From Natrinema sp. CBA1119 (lineage in GTDB: Archaea; Halobacteriota; Halobacteria; Halobacteriales; Natrialbaceae), in contig NZ_PDBS01000001.1 in assembly GCF_002572525.1 (NCBI RefSeq), positions 2,356,001-2,420,000 of the forward strand: DNA of 64,000 nucleotides, written 5' to 3'. The notes below the pieces were generated by a model. The model saw only the letters and a program-made list of their open reading frames with translations, was not told the DNA's origin and searched no databases. Positions 8,183 through 16,471 of the stretch are shown one piece after another; position 1 is the first letter of the stretch; every line of letters starts with the position of its first letter. A program made the translations under genes and the position numbers.

Positions 8183-8983
8183 TTACTCGATCACGGCTCG
8201 TACCTGAAGGTACTCGACGCGGATCGCGTTGTCTCCGAACCAGTCCTCGAGCGCGGCGACCGCGTCCCGGCGGAGCGCGGCCCGCGCGTCGTCGTCGTTC
8301 ATGCGCCGGAGGACGGGCGAAAGCGGGCCGGACTCCTCGGCGAACTCCCGCCAGAAGTGGTGTGGCGTGGCATATCGGAACTCGAGCAGTCGGCGCTGGA
8401 ACGAGCAGTCGGTGACGTCGGCAAACTGGTCGCGGACGAAATCAGGCTCGCCCCACTGCAGGTGCGACCACGGATCGCTCGGCGGTTCGTCGACGTGGTC
8501 GGTCAAGACTTCCGTGAGGTCCCCGACGACGCCGTTGGGCGACCACGCGGTGAAACAGACTCGACCGCCGGGTTTCGTCACGCGTCGGAGTTCCGCGCCG
8601 GCGCGGGTCGAATCCGGCGCGAAGACGTGACCGAAGTTCGAGAGGACCACGTCGAACGCGTTGTCCGGGACGGGAAGCGCCTCGGCGTCGCCAGTGAGCC
8701 AGCCGATATCGGCTTCGGCAGCGAGCGAGGCGTTGTCACGGGCCAACTCGAGCATTCCGTGAGCGAGATCGAGGCCGACGACGTTCGCACCCGCTCGACG
8801 GGCCGTCAGCGCTGCGTTGCCGGTCCCGCAGCCGACGTCGAGGACGCGGTTGCCCGGATCGATCCCCGCAGTGTTGACCAGTCGCGCGATGGCGGGCAGC
8901 ATGTTCGGTGCCATCGCGGGGTACCGACCGGCCGACCAGACGTGTCTCGCCGATCGATCGCCGGGTTCGGTCGGGTCGTCCAT
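8183..8983 (-). CDS. class I SAM-dependent methyltransferase
   Basis: A 266-residue Rossmann methyltransferase. Motif I VLDVGCGTGNAAL is near residue 45, motif II is the acidic end of VVGLD, a GDAEALPVPDNAFDVV post-II segment follows, then a RVTKPGGRV motif typical of UbiE/type-11 methyltransferases. The acceptor cannot be deduced. The ATG at 8983 begins MDDPTEPG; an earlier ATG would add about 65 poorly conserved residues. The gene is convergent with nothing and stands divergently from mgsA. Confidence 0.87.
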   Translation of the reverse strand: MDDPTEPGDRSARHVWSAGRYPAMAPNMLPAIARLVNTAGIDPGNRVLDVGCGTGNAALTARRAGANVVGLDLAHGMLELARDNASLAAEADIGWLTGDAEALPVPDNAFDVVLSNFGHVFAPDSTRAGAELRRVTKPGGRVCFTAWSPNGVVGDLTEVLTDHVDEPPSDPWSHLQWGEPDFVRDQFADVTDCSFQRRLLEFRYATPHHFWREFAEESGPLSPVLRRMNDDDARAALRRDAVAALEDWFGDNAIRVEYLQVRAVIE

Positions 8984-9100
8984 AGTCGGTGGTCGGTCGC
9001 CAGCGTCAAAAGTCGATAGCCGTCTCGAGTCCGCTCGTTGGAGCGATAGAATCGTCCCCGCGAGCGAGCGCTTATTTGCCGCGGGGTAGACGGGGCGGCT

Positions 9101-9469
9101 ATGACTCGCGTCGCGCTGATCGCCCACGACGAGAAGAAGCCGGCCCTCATCGAATTCGCGCGGACCCACGAGAAACAACTGCGGACCTACGAACTGATCG
9201 CGACCGGAACCACGGGGCAGCGGCTCATAGACGAGACCGACCTCGAGGTCGAACGCACGGAGTCAGGACCGCTCGGCGGGGACCTGATGATCGGTGCGGA
9301 GGTCGCGGCGGGGAAACTCGACGGGATCGTCTTCCTCCGGGATCCGCTGCGAGCCCAGCCCCACGAGCCCGATATCTCGGCGCTGTTGCGGATCTGTGAC
9401 GTTCGCGACACGGCGCTCGCGACGAACCTCGCCTCCGCGGAGTTCCTCATCGAAGGGCTCGCGGAGTAG
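9101..9469 (+). CDS. mgsA: methylglyoxal synthase
   Basis: A 122-residue protein that converts dihydroxyacetone phosphate to methylglyoxal. The family features are the N-terminal ALIAHDEKK (His), the phosphate loop ATGTTGQ, GPLGGDLMIGAEVA with the catalytic Asp, and FLRDPLRAQPHEPDI with an active-site His. Length matches bacterial MgsA. A TATA-like CTTATTTG about 27 nt upstream (9071-9077) suggests a leaderless transcript. The next genes, about 120 nt downstream, encode a KhtT/KhtU antiporter, which may be functionally linked. Confidence 0.93.
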   Translation: MTRVALIAHDEKKPALIEFARTHEKQLRTYELIATGTTGQRLIDETDLEVERTESGPLGGDLMIGAEVAAGKLDGIVFLRDPLRAQPHEPDISALLRICDVRDTALATNLASAEFLIEGLAE

Positions 9470-9559
9470 TTTCATCTGGTGCTCGCGGAGTAGTTCGTCG
9501 TCGGCTCCGAGGAGATCTCTGCTGGGGAGCACCGATCGCTCATCTCCGCGAGGACACGC

Positions 9560-9566
9560 TATTTAA
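9560..9566 (+). promoter_or_regulatory. TATA-like box for khtT
   Basis: TATTTAA at 9560-9566 lies about 27 nt before the ATG at 9590, the standard spacing for a leaderless haloarchaeal transcript. It implies that khtT-khtU can be expressed apart from mgsA. Confidence 0.55.
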
Positions 9567-9589
9567 TTGTCGGCTTCGAACGTACCGGT

Positions 9590-10084
9590 ATGACTGTCTA
9601 CGAAAGCGACCTCCCCGGTGTCGGGAAGAAGTTCGAGGTCGAACTCGAGAACGGGGAGCGACTCGTCATCGTGACGCACAACACGGGGAAACGAGAAGTG
9701 TACCTGAAACCGGACACGGATGCAGACAGCGAGAAGGTGTTCGAGGCGTCCGATCGGCTCGCTCGGAAGATCGGGACGATCCTGGAAGGGGCGTACTTCC
9801 AGCCGGTGCAAGCCGAACAGGTGGAGACGATGCTTTCCGATGACACCTACCTCGAGTGGTACGGTGTCGCCGAGGAAGCCGAAGTCGCCGGCCAGAGTCT
9901 CGCCGAGGCGAACATCCGCGAGCGGACGGGCGTCTCGATCGTCGCCATCCAGCGCGGTGAGACGTTGATCTCGCCGCCGACGCCGGAGACGATCCTCGAG
10001 GTCGGCGACACCCTGGTCGTCATCGGCGACCGCGAGGACTGCGCCCAGTTCGAGAAACTGCTCGGAGCAGGGTTCGAGGAGTGA
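9590..10084 (+). CDS. khtT: KhtT-like regulatory subunit (RCK_C/TrkA-C domain) of K+/H+ antiporter
   Basis: A 164-residue soluble protein. The N-terminal half (MTVYESDLPGVGKKFEVEL) matches the KhtT N-domain, and residues about 85-160 form a TrkA-C/RCK_C ligand-binding domain with GQSLAEANIRERTGVSIVAIQRG and GDTLVVIGD. In bacteria KhtT gates the KhtU antiporter in response to cyclic di-AMP, NADH or pH. The antiporter gene starts 34 nt downstream, so the two form an operon. The gene symbol follows the Bacillus system by similarity of architecture. Confidence 0.85.
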   Translation: MTVYESDLPGVGKKFEVELENGERLVIVTHNTGKREVYLKPDTDADSEKVFEASDRLARKIGTILEGAYFQPVQAEQVETMLSDDTYLEWYGVAEEAEVAGQSLAEANIRERTGVSIVAIQRGETLISPPTPETILEVGDTLVVIGDREDCAQFEKLLGAGFEE

Positions 10085-10118
10085 ACGGGACGAGCACCGC
10101 CGCAGGGGGTGATCGGTA

Positions 10119-11450
10119 GTGGCGACTGAAACGGCGCTCGTCGATGTCGGCATCCTCTTTACCGCGGTCGCGTTCGCCGGCATTCTCTCGAGTCGGATCG
10201 ATCAGTCGGTGATCCCGTTCTATATCATCATCGGGATGGTGCTGGGATCGAACGTGCTGGGTGAACTCCCCGCGCTCGCCGGGACCGATGTCGGCGTCGG
10301 CGGCGTCACTGTCACCGTTCCCGAGGTGACGGTCGGTGGGATGGACCTTCTGGCAACGCTGGGCGGACTCGCCCTCGGCGAGACGGATTTCATCGTCATC
10401 GGGGCCGAGATCGGGATCGTCCTCCTGTTGTTCTTTCTGGGCCTCGAGTTCAATGTGGACCGGCTGCTCGCGAGCAGGGACCGGATCGGCAAGGCGGGGA
10501 GCGTCGATCTCGTGATCAACTTCGGGATCGGACTGGTCTTCGGCTACCTCGTCTTCGGGAGTTTCCTCGCGGCCTTTCTCACCGCCGGGATCGTCTACAT
10601 CTCCTCCAGCGCGATCATCACGAAGTCGCTGATCGATCTGGGCTGGATCGCGAACGACGAGGCCGAACCGCTGCTCGGGACGCTCGTCTACGAGGACCTG
10701 TTCATCGCCGTCTACCTGACGATCGCGTCCGCGCTGGTCTTGGGTGGCGGCGATGTCGGAGCGGCCGCCGGCCAGATCGGCATCGCGATCGGCGTCATCC
10801 TTGCCCTGCTCGCACTCGTCACCTTCGGAACCGGCTTCTTCCAGCGCTTTCTGGACGCCGATACCAACGAGTTCATCGTCGTCCGAGCGCTCGGCGTCAC
10901 GATCCTCGTCGCCGGCATCGCGCTGGCGCTGGGCGTTAGCGAGGCCGTTGCCGCGTTCTTCGTCGGCATGACTTTCTCGTCGACTGACCACGTCCACGAC
11001 CTCGAGCGACTGCTTGAGCCGCTCCGGGACGCCTTCGCGGCGATCTTCTTCTTCTGGATCGGCCTCGTCACCGATCCGGGACTGTTCACGCTCTCGATTC
11101 TGGGGATGATCGTCGCCGCCGTCGTCGTGACGACGCCGACGAAACTCGTCAGCGGCTATCTAGGCGGTCGGATCTACGGTCTCGACGACCGTCGCTCGCT
11201 CCGAGTGGGCTTCGGGATGGCCACCCGCGGCGAGTTCTCCCTGATCATCGCGAGCCTCGCGCTCTCGGGGGCCGGCAGCGGCCTCGCCGCTGAGACGGCA
11301 CAGACGATCTACGCCTTCACCGTCGGCTACGTCCTCGTCATGAGCATCCTCGGCACGTCGCTCATGCAGTACTCGAGCCGGATCGAACCCGTCGTGGTCT
11401 CGGCGCTCGAGCGGCGACGTTCCGGCGCTGCCGAGCCGGTCCAGGAGTGA
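10119..11450 (+). CDS. khtU: CPA2-family K+/H+ antiporter (KhtU-like)
   Basis: A 443-residue integral membrane protein with about 12-13 helices and no C-terminal RCK_N domain, consistent with regulation by the separate subunit upstream. Characteristic CPA2 segments are FFLGLEFN near residue 108 (the GLE motif), STASAIITKSL-like ISSSAIITKSL near residue 160, FFVGMTFS, and FGMATRGEFSLIIA near residue 365, with the polar RGE typical of Kef/Khe antiporters. It uses a GTG start at 10119. In salt-in haloarchaea, which hold molar KCl, regulated K+ efflux would affect both osmotic state and cytoplasmic pH. Confidence 0.9.
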   Translation: MATETALVDVGILFTAVAFAGILSSRIDQSVIPFYIIIGMVLGSNVLGELPALAGTDVGVGGVTVTVPEVTVGGMDLLATLGGLALGETDFIVIGAEIGIVLLLFFLGLEFNVDRLLASRDRIGKAGSVDLVINFGIGLVFGYLVFGSFLAAFLTAGIVYISSSAIITKSLIDLGWIANDEAEPLLGTLVYEDLFIAVYLTIASALVLGGGDVGAAAGQIGIAIGVILALLALVTFGTGFFQRFLDADTNEFIVVRALGVTILVAGIALALGVSEAVAAFFVGMTFSSTDHVHDLERLLEPLRDAFAAIFFFWIGLVTDPGLFTLSILGMIVAAVVVTTPTKLVSGYLGGRIYGLDDRRSLRVGFGMATRGEFSLIIASLALSGAGSGLAAETAQTIYAFTVGYVLVMSILGTSLMQYSSRIEPVVVSALERRRSGAAEPVQE

Positions 11451-11509
11451 GAGCGGGGTGCCGTCTCCGAAGGGATAGCTTCAACCCGCTCGAGCCCCCT
11501 GTCACTCCT

Positions 11510-12169
11510 ATGCCACAGGCGGTCGTCTTCGATCTCGATTACACGCTCGCCGTTCCCCAGCGGGACCGAGCGACGATTCTCGAGGATGCCACGACCGCAA
11601 CCGGTGCGCCGTCACTCACTCGTGACGCGTATCTCGCGGCCCACCGCCGGAACCTCACCACCGAGACGCGCGAGCCCATCTTCGCCGACCTGCTCGCGGA
11701 CAGCGAGAGCGACGCCGACCCGGCCGCGGTCGCGACGGCCTACCGCGAGACGATCGCCGACGACCTCGAGGCGCTCCCCGGGGTCGAAGCCATGCTCGCG
11801 GACCTGCGCGGCGAGTACCGCGTCGGCCTGCTCACCAACGGCCCCGTCCGCGCCCAGCGGGACAAACTCGAGACGCTGGGCTGGGAGGACGCCTTCGACG
11901 CCGCGCTCGTGACGGGCGAACTCGAAGCCGGGAAGCCCGATCCGCGCGCGTTCGAGGCGATCACCGGCGAGCTAGGTGTCGACCCCGCCGACGCGGTCTA
12001 CGTCGGCGACGAGGTCGAGGCCGATATTCGGGGCGCGACCGAGGCGGGGATGCGAGCGATTCAGGTGCTGCTCGAGGACGGTCCAGAGCTCGATTCGCGC
12101 GCGATCGCGCACGTCGAGCAGCGGGAGATCGCATCGGCGCTTCCGGGACTCGTCTCGGGCCTCGAGTGA
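11510..12169 (+). CDS. HAD-superfamily phosphatase
   Basis: A 219-residue HAD hydrolase with all four motifs: DLDYTL (I, nucleophile Asp and acid Asp), TNG (II), the Lys in EAGKPDPRAF (III), and GDEVEADI (IV). The cap domain between motifs I and II is helical (C1 type), as in phosphoglycolate phosphatases, pyrimidine nucleotidases and haloacid dehalogenases. The substrate is unknown. The ATG at 11510 is preferred over an upstream in-frame start. Confidence 0.88.
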   Translation: MPQAVVFDLDYTLAVPQRDRATILEDATTATGAPSLTRDAYLAAHRRNLTTETREPIFADLLADSESDADPAAVATAYRETIADDLEALPGVEAMLADLRGEYRVGLLTNGPVRAQRDKLETLGWEDAFDAALVTGELEAGKPDPRAFEAITGELGVDPADAVYVGDEVEADIRGATEAGMRAIQVLLEDGPELDSRAIAHVEQREIASALPGLVSGLE

Positions 12170-12695
12170 AACGGATTCCGTGAGATCCGCTTCGTCCTGA
12201 CGGACGTTTTCTCTAGATGAGCCTCGCGCTTTCCCCGGGATTGTTCAGTACAGGGGAAGGGGATGTCACTCGAGACCGGTCAACTGGCGTGCGGTGGCGC
12301 GCGCTGGGCCGCGGTGAATGCCAATGAACCGCGGCACGACGTTGCGCGAGGGATGAGCGAACGCTAGTGAGCGAATCGGCTGGGGAGGATGAGGCCCTCC
12401 TAGTTGCCAGGAGAAGTCGTTATAGAACTATCAGAAGATCGTCTCACCGAATAGAATTCAATCAGTAATGCGTCGATACGTGTATGGGATCGGGTACGCT
12501 GATGGAGTTGAGTAAGACGACGAGTCCTGCTATCGTGGCAACAGGGAATCTCCACGCCCTCCCCAGCCGATTCGCTCGTTCGCTCCGCTCACTCGCTCAT
12601 CCCTCGCGCGATGGCGTCGGTCGCCCTCGCTAGCACTCGGACGGCCGACAGCGCGCGCCACCGCTCGAGGAACCGTCAAGGAGGAGAGATTCGTC
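12170..12695. other. 526-bp gene-free region with a large inverted repeat
   Basis: No coding region is convincing here. Most of it is taken by the inverted-repeat element at 12291-12664. The flanks (12170-12290 and 12665-12695) show nothing recognisable. Confidence 0.6.
12291..12664. repeat. inverted-repeat element (MITE-like or long palindromic repeat)
   Basis: Two arms of about 119 and 129 nt (12291-12409 and 12536-12664) match in inverted order. The outer 16 bp (GCGGTGGCGCGCGCTG and its complement at 12649-12664) are perfect. Inner blocks GCGCGAGGGATGAGCGA and GAGCGAATCGGCTGGGGAGG match with small indels, and GTTGCCA pairs with TGGCAAC at the inner edge. The 126-nt spacer is less GC-rich and codes for nothing visible. 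The outer motif GACAGCGCGCGCCAC recurs at 13647-13661, so this sequence family is dispersed. Confidence 0.75.
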
Positions 12696-13088
12696 CTACG
12701 CGTCGGGTTCCTCAAGTCGACGGCTCACGGTCTGTAACACGTCCGTGGCTCGCTTGACCTCGGCGCCGCTCTCGACGAACACGAGCGTGCGCGGCGGTTT
12801 TGTCGCCTTCGGCCGAACCCGAAGATCGACCTCCGATGCGGCTTCGGCCGCGACATCCTGTCCCATCTCGAGCTCGAGGTGTGCCCTGTCGTCGTGAACG
12901 AACACGCGAGCGATCCGCTCGTCGTGGCGAGTGACGTCGTAGGCTCGAGCGCCGTCGGCCGTCGGTTCGACGTCCCGATCGGCGTTGGTCACGGCGAAGT
13001 GTGCGAGTTCGCCGTCCTCGCGGCCGTCGATTTCGCTCGAGAGGAGTTCGGCGATCCGGCGGCCGTCGGTGATTCGGTCGTCGACCAT
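12696..13088 (-). CDS. hypothetical haloarchaeal protein
   Basis: A 130-residue acidic protein with an alpha/beta feel: ITDGRRIAELLSSEI at the start, repeated beta-strands in the middle (RIARVFVHDDRAHLELEM), then RVRPKATKPPRTLVFVESGAEVKRATDVL. It resembles an uncharacterised family conserved next to DUF2240 and rnhA in haloarchaea. It starts 23 nt after the DUF2240 stop, so it is likely the third gene of that operon. No catalytic motif is seen. Confidence 0.75.
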   Translation of the reverse strand: MVDDRITDGRRIAELLSSEIDGREDGELAHFAVTNADRDVEPTADGARAYDVTRHDERIARVFVHDDRAHLELEMGQDVAAEAASEVDLRVRPKATKPPRTLVFVESGAEVKRATDVLQTVSRRLEEPDA

Positions 13089-13111
13089 ACCGGTCGGTCG
13101 GGGTGGCGGGA

Positions 13112-13570
13112 TTAACCGTCTTCGGTGTCGAGGACGGCTTCCCGGGCGATCGGGGCGAGGTCGCCGACGTCGATCCCCTGACGGCGGGCGTAGACGACCG
13201 CGGCGGCCTCGATGGTCAGGCCGAGTTCCTGCTGTAGCGTATTGATCGCGCTGACGGCCTCGTGTTTCTCCATCCCTTCGGCGACCAGCGAATCGAGCAC
13301 GCGTTCGAACGCGGAGCGTTCCCGCAGGAGGTCCTCGTCGGGGACGAACTCCTCCGGAACCGTCACCTCCGACGGGTTGAACGTGATCTCGAGGCCGTCG
13401 TCACCGCGCTCGAGGAGGCCTTCCTGGGTAGCGATGTCGATCAGCCGTTTGGCCTGATCGGGGGAGAACCAGTCCCGATCGAGCGAGAGGGCGACGACGA
13501 CCTCGTTTTCCTTGAGGCGACGCGCGCCGTGCTGGATGAACGGGGCGGCGACCGCGACGCGAAGGCTCAT
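13112..13570 (-). CDS. DUF2240 family protein
   Basis: A 152-residue archaeal protein with the family's segments: NEVVVALSLDRDWFSPDQAKRLIDIA and VPEEFVPDEDLLRERSAFERVLD, ending in a ubiquitin-associated-like helical part (LTIEAAAVVYARRQGIDVGDL). The first part looks like a winged helix. No biochemical role is established for the family. It lies between rnhA and a hypothetical gene on the same strand. The ATG at 13570 gives the typical family start MSLRVAVAAPF. Confidence 0.85.
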   Translation of the reverse strand: MSLRVAVAAPFIQHGARRLKENEVVVALSLDRDWFSPDQAKRLIDIATQEGLLERGDDGLEITFNPSEVTVPEEFVPDEDLLRERSAFERVLDSLVAEGMEKHEAVSAINTLQQELGLTIEAAAVVYARRQGIDVGDLAPIAREAVLDTEDG

Positions 13571-13646
13571 CGGAGACGACTTGCTCGAGCGGTGAGAAAA
13601 CGATGGCGGTTCCGGGCGGCGCTCGTCTCCGAAATCACGGTCGGCG

Positions 13647-13661
13647 GACAGCGCGCGCCAC
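13647..13661. repeat. isolated copy of the inverted-repeat outer motif
   Basis: GACAGCGCGCGCCAC here is identical to 12647-12661 at the outer edge of the nearby inverted-repeat element. It lies between the rnhA stop and the DUF2240 start. Confidence 0.6.
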
Positions 13662-13678
13662 TGCACGTCGGCCCGCGA

Positions 13679-14332
13679 TCAGTCCGAGGCGCGACCGCCG
13701 CCGCTGCCACCACTGCCGCCGTTGCGGTCGGCTCGGGACGGCGGCGGGAACTCGGTGGCGGTTGCCTCCGGCGTTTCGGGCAGGACGCAGCGGTCGGGCT
13801 CCCGGTTGACGTGATAGTACCGTTCCGGCGTGTTCGCGAGGGGGTGTGCGGGGTTCTGATCGCTGTCGATACGGGCGGCCCGGACCTCGTCGAACCCGTT
13901 GAGTCGGGCCCGGATGCCGCGCCAGTGATACTGCGTCGCGGTCGGGACGGTGACCGGACGGGGCGATTTCCCGTCGGGATGGCGGGTTGCAAGGATGGCG
14001 TTGTTGACGTTGCTGGCGAGCGCGTCGTGATCGATGAGGACGCCGACGGCGGCGTCTCGCGGCGCTCTTGCAGCGAGGACGTCAAGTCCGAGATGCAACG
14101 CCCGATACTCGGCAACGTTGTTGTCCGGCGGCGTATCCGCGGTCGCGACGCGTGCGACGCGCGTGCCGTCGCGCGTTTCGATAACGGCACCCAGCCCGCC
14201 ACCGGAGTCTCGGAAGGACCCGTCGGTTGCGACATAGAAATCACGATGGTGGGTCCGCGGGGGGTGGGCGATGTGGGGCGTGGGCGACTCGTCGAACAAG
14301 TCCCGCAGTGCGGGCCGGCCGTGAGCGGCCAT
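13679..14332 (-). CDS. rnhA: archaeal-type ribonuclease HI
   Basis: A 217-residue protein. The core (about 30-140) has FYVATDGSFRDSGGGLGAVIE (first catalytic Asp), NNVAEYRALHLGL (catalytic Glu) and VGVLIDHDALA (catalytic Asp), the DEDD order of RNase HI, which cleaves RNA in RNA-DNA hybrids. A basic N-terminal extension precedes the core, and a low-complexity Gly/Ser-rich tail follows. Haloarchaeal RNase HI proteins have such extensions. The ATG at 14332 is preferred; an in-frame upstream start adds 19 residues. Confidence 0.87.
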   Translation of the reverse strand: MAAHGRPALRDLFDESPTPHIAHPPRTHHRDFYVATDGSFRDSGGGLGAVIETRDGTRVARVATADTPPDNNVAEYRALHLGLDVLAARAPRDAAVGVLIDHDALASNVNNAILATRHPDGKSPRPVTVPTATQYHWRGIRARLNGFDEVRAARIDSDQNPAHPLANTPERYYHVNREPDRCVLPETPEATATEFPPPSRADRNGGSGGSGGGRASD

Positions 14333-14606
14333 AGAAACGCGTAGGTTATTTGCACACTTAACGATACCGCCCGTGGTAACAGATGGCACCGTTTCACATG
14401 GGAGTCACCCGTTCGACGCGATATGGGTACGTCCCCCACGGGAAAAACTAACTACGTGCGACTATCTGTTAAAGAAGACTATTGCGAGTATTTTGATGCT
14501 GAAACAGTTGAACTGCCGATTAGCGGGGGATCCCGGTTTCGACCGATCGTCCGGACCCTATCTGTGTTGGCGGTAGGTGTAATACCACCTAGTACTTGGT
14601 CGAAGT

Positions 14607-14972
14607 ATGAACCAGACGAACGCCAGTCGGATGGAAGCGGCGTGCGCTCTCCTCGCGGAATCCGAACGGCGGTATCTGCTCTACCAGTTAGCGGACGACC
14701 GAACGGCGAACCTCGAGGATCTGGTCGCGCAGGTCGCCGCCTGGGAGCTCGACGTCAACGCCGCCGCGGTCGACAAGGAGCGCAGACAGCGAGTGTACGT
14801 CTCGTTAGTCCACAACCACTTGCCGCGACTCGAGGATTACGACATCATCGAATACGACCTGCGAAGCGGCGACATCGTGCTGGCAACGGGATTCGACGAT
14901 ATCAAACCCCTCCTCGAGCAGTTCCGGCAGACCGAGGACGAACCCGAGATTCGCGAACGGCCGCCGCTCTGA
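14607..14972 (+). CDS. haloarchaeal wHTH domain protein (DUF7344-type)
   Basis: A 121-residue protein with AACALLAESERRYLLYQLADD, then a linker and QRVYVSLVHNHLPRLEDYDIIEYD. This is the layout of a haloarchaeal winged-helix family in which a paired helix reads DNA and the HxHLPxLxxxGxIxYD motif forms the wing. A second copy of this family is at 51918-52277. The role is probably transcriptional; the target is unknown. Confidence 0.8.
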   Translation: MNQTNASRMEAACALLAESERRYLLYQLADDRTANLEDLVAQVAAWELDVNAAAVDKERRQRVYVSLVHNHLPRLEDYDIIEYDLRSGDIVLATGFDDIKPLLEQFRQTEDEPEIRERPPL

Positions 14973-15061
14973 GGCGCGCATATTCTGAGCCGCTGTACCA
15001 CGGCTCGCCCCCGGCGTTTCGAATCGAAACGAATAGGAGATTTTCTCCCGAACGGGACAGC

Positions 15062-15988
15062 GTGTCCCGGTATCGAAATCTCGCTCTCTTTCTGACGCTC
15101 GCAACGCTGTGGGGCGCGGCGTTCGTCGCGATCAGTGCGGGGCTCTCGTATATCCCGCCGATCCTGTTCGCCGCGTTGCGCTACGATATCGCCGGTATCG
15201 TGATGCTCGGCTACGCCGCGGTCGCCGTCGATCGATGGCGGCCTCGTACCGGGGCCGAGTGGCGGCAGGTCGCCGTCGGCGCCGTGCTCCTGATCGCGGC
15301 CTACCACGCCTTCCTCTTCGTCGGACAGCAACACACCACGGCGGCAGCCGCCGCTATCCTGGTGAGTCTCTCGCCGGTTCTGAGCACCGGGTTCGCTCGA
15401 GCGCTCGTCCCCGCAGACGCCCTCTCCCCGATCGGCACCGTCGGCGTCGTCGTCGGCCTCGCCGGCGTCGCGGTCATCGTTCGGCCGGATCCGTCGAACC
15501 TACTCGCGACCGGCATCGTGGCGAAGGGGCTCGTTTTCTGTGCTGCGGCGGCGTTCGCGCTCGGCAGCGTCCTCACCCGCCGTTTCGATACCTCGCTGCC
15601 GATCGAGACGATGGAGGCCTGGTCGATGCTCGGCGGCGCGCTCGTGTTACACCTCGTCAGCGTCGCGATCGGCGAGTCGCTCGAGCCGAGCGCGTGGACC
15701 CACCCCGAGGCAATCGGCGCACTGGCCTACCTCTCGCTCGGCGCGAGCGCGATCGGCTTTCTCGTCTACTTCGACCTGCTCGAGCGACTGGGGGCCGTCG
15801 AAATCAACATGGTCTCGTACGTCGCACCGATCGTCACCGCGGTGGTCGGCTGGCTCTATCTCGGCGAAGTGGTCGATACCGCGACGCTGATCGGATTCGG
15901 TCTCATCGCGGTCAGCTTCTGCCTCGTCAAACGACGGGCGATCCGACGGGAGTTCGGCCACGTTCGATCGCGAGGCTCGAGCGAGTAG
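15062..15988 (+). CDS. DMT-superfamily transporter (EamA domains)
   Basis: A 308-residue protein with ten predicted membrane helices and two EamA repeats: LFLTLATLWGAAFVAISAGL and LVFCAAAAFALGSVLTRRF begin the halves. The repeat ends SLSPVLSTGFARAL and MVSYVAPIVTAVVGWLYLGE are typical of EamA proteins, which export amino acids or other metabolites. It is read from a GTG at 15062, in frame; the longer upstream reading is poor coding sequence overlapping the preceding gene. Confidence 0.87.
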   Translation: MSRYRNLALFLTLATLWGAAFVAISAGLSYIPPILFAALRYDIAGIVMLGYAAVAVDRWRPRTGAEWRQVAVGAVLLIAAYHAFLFVGQQHTTAAAAAILVSLSPVLSTGFARALVPADALSPIGTVGVVVGLAGVAVIVRPDPSNLLATGIVAKGLVFCAAAAFALGSVLTRRFDTSLPIETMEAWSMLGGALVLHLVSVAIGESLEPSAWTHPEAIGALAYLSLGASAIGFLVYFDLLERLGAVEINMVSYVAPIVTAVVGWLYLGEVVDTATLIGFGLIAVSFCLVKRRAIRREFGHVRSRGSSE

Positions 15989-15999
15989 TCCACGCGCCG

Positions 16000-16275
16000 C
16001 TACTGGCGATGGGCGTGGCCGACGTACAGCGCGAGGAGGTTGCCGACGATCAGTCCGAGAAACAGAACGCCGTCGAACGAGGACGACAACCCGGTCGCGA
16101 GCACGGGGACGTACAGAATCGGCATTGCGATCGCCGCCCAGAATCCCGCGGCGCGGATCGGGGTGGCGAGCCCCGGTGTCGCTCGCTCGAGCATGCCATC
16201 CTCGTCGTCACGACGTTCGCTCGGCGGGCTCGAGTCGGCGGATCGACGGTCGGTGGGAGAGGGTGGGCTCGCCAT
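16000..16275 (-). CDS. small two-helix membrane protein
   Basis: A 91-residue protein with a hydrophilic Ser/Asp-rich N-terminus, and helices about residues 45-62 and 66-85 (AAIAMPILYVPVLATGL and VLFLGLIVGNLLALYVG). It ends in a short basic His-rich tail. I do not recognise a family. It is convergent with the transporter gene. The ATG at 16275 is preferred over 16308. Confidence 0.65.
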   Translation of the reverse strand: MASPPSPTDRRSADSSPPSERRDDEDGMLERATPGLATPIRAAGFWAAIAMPILYVPVLATGLSSSFDGVLFLGLIVGNLLALYVGHAHRQ

Positions 16276-16441
16276 TGGGGGAGGTGCGTATTCTCGGCGA
16301 CGACGCAAATATCGGTCCGACCGTTTCGAACAATCGCGACTGATTCACCGGAATTATCCGCAGTGAACGAGCGGTTTACCGATCGAAACGATAGTGGTAG
16401 CCGCAATTAGGCAACCGATCCGAACCCGATTCGGATCAGGG

Positions 16442-16448
16442 TTTAAAT
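16442..16448 (+). promoter_or_regulatory. TATA-like box of the pilus-like locus
   Basis: TTTAAAT at 16442-16448 is centred about 27 nt before the ATG at 16472, the leaderless spacing. The same heptamer precedes two further genes in this locus, at 17744 and 21596. Confidence 0.6.
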
Positions 16449-16471
16449 GGGAAGGGACGGCAACGCTCGCC

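Noticed and set aside
12530-12715. Short frame in the inverted repeat
   Set aside because: It reads repeat DNA and has no start context or coding bias.
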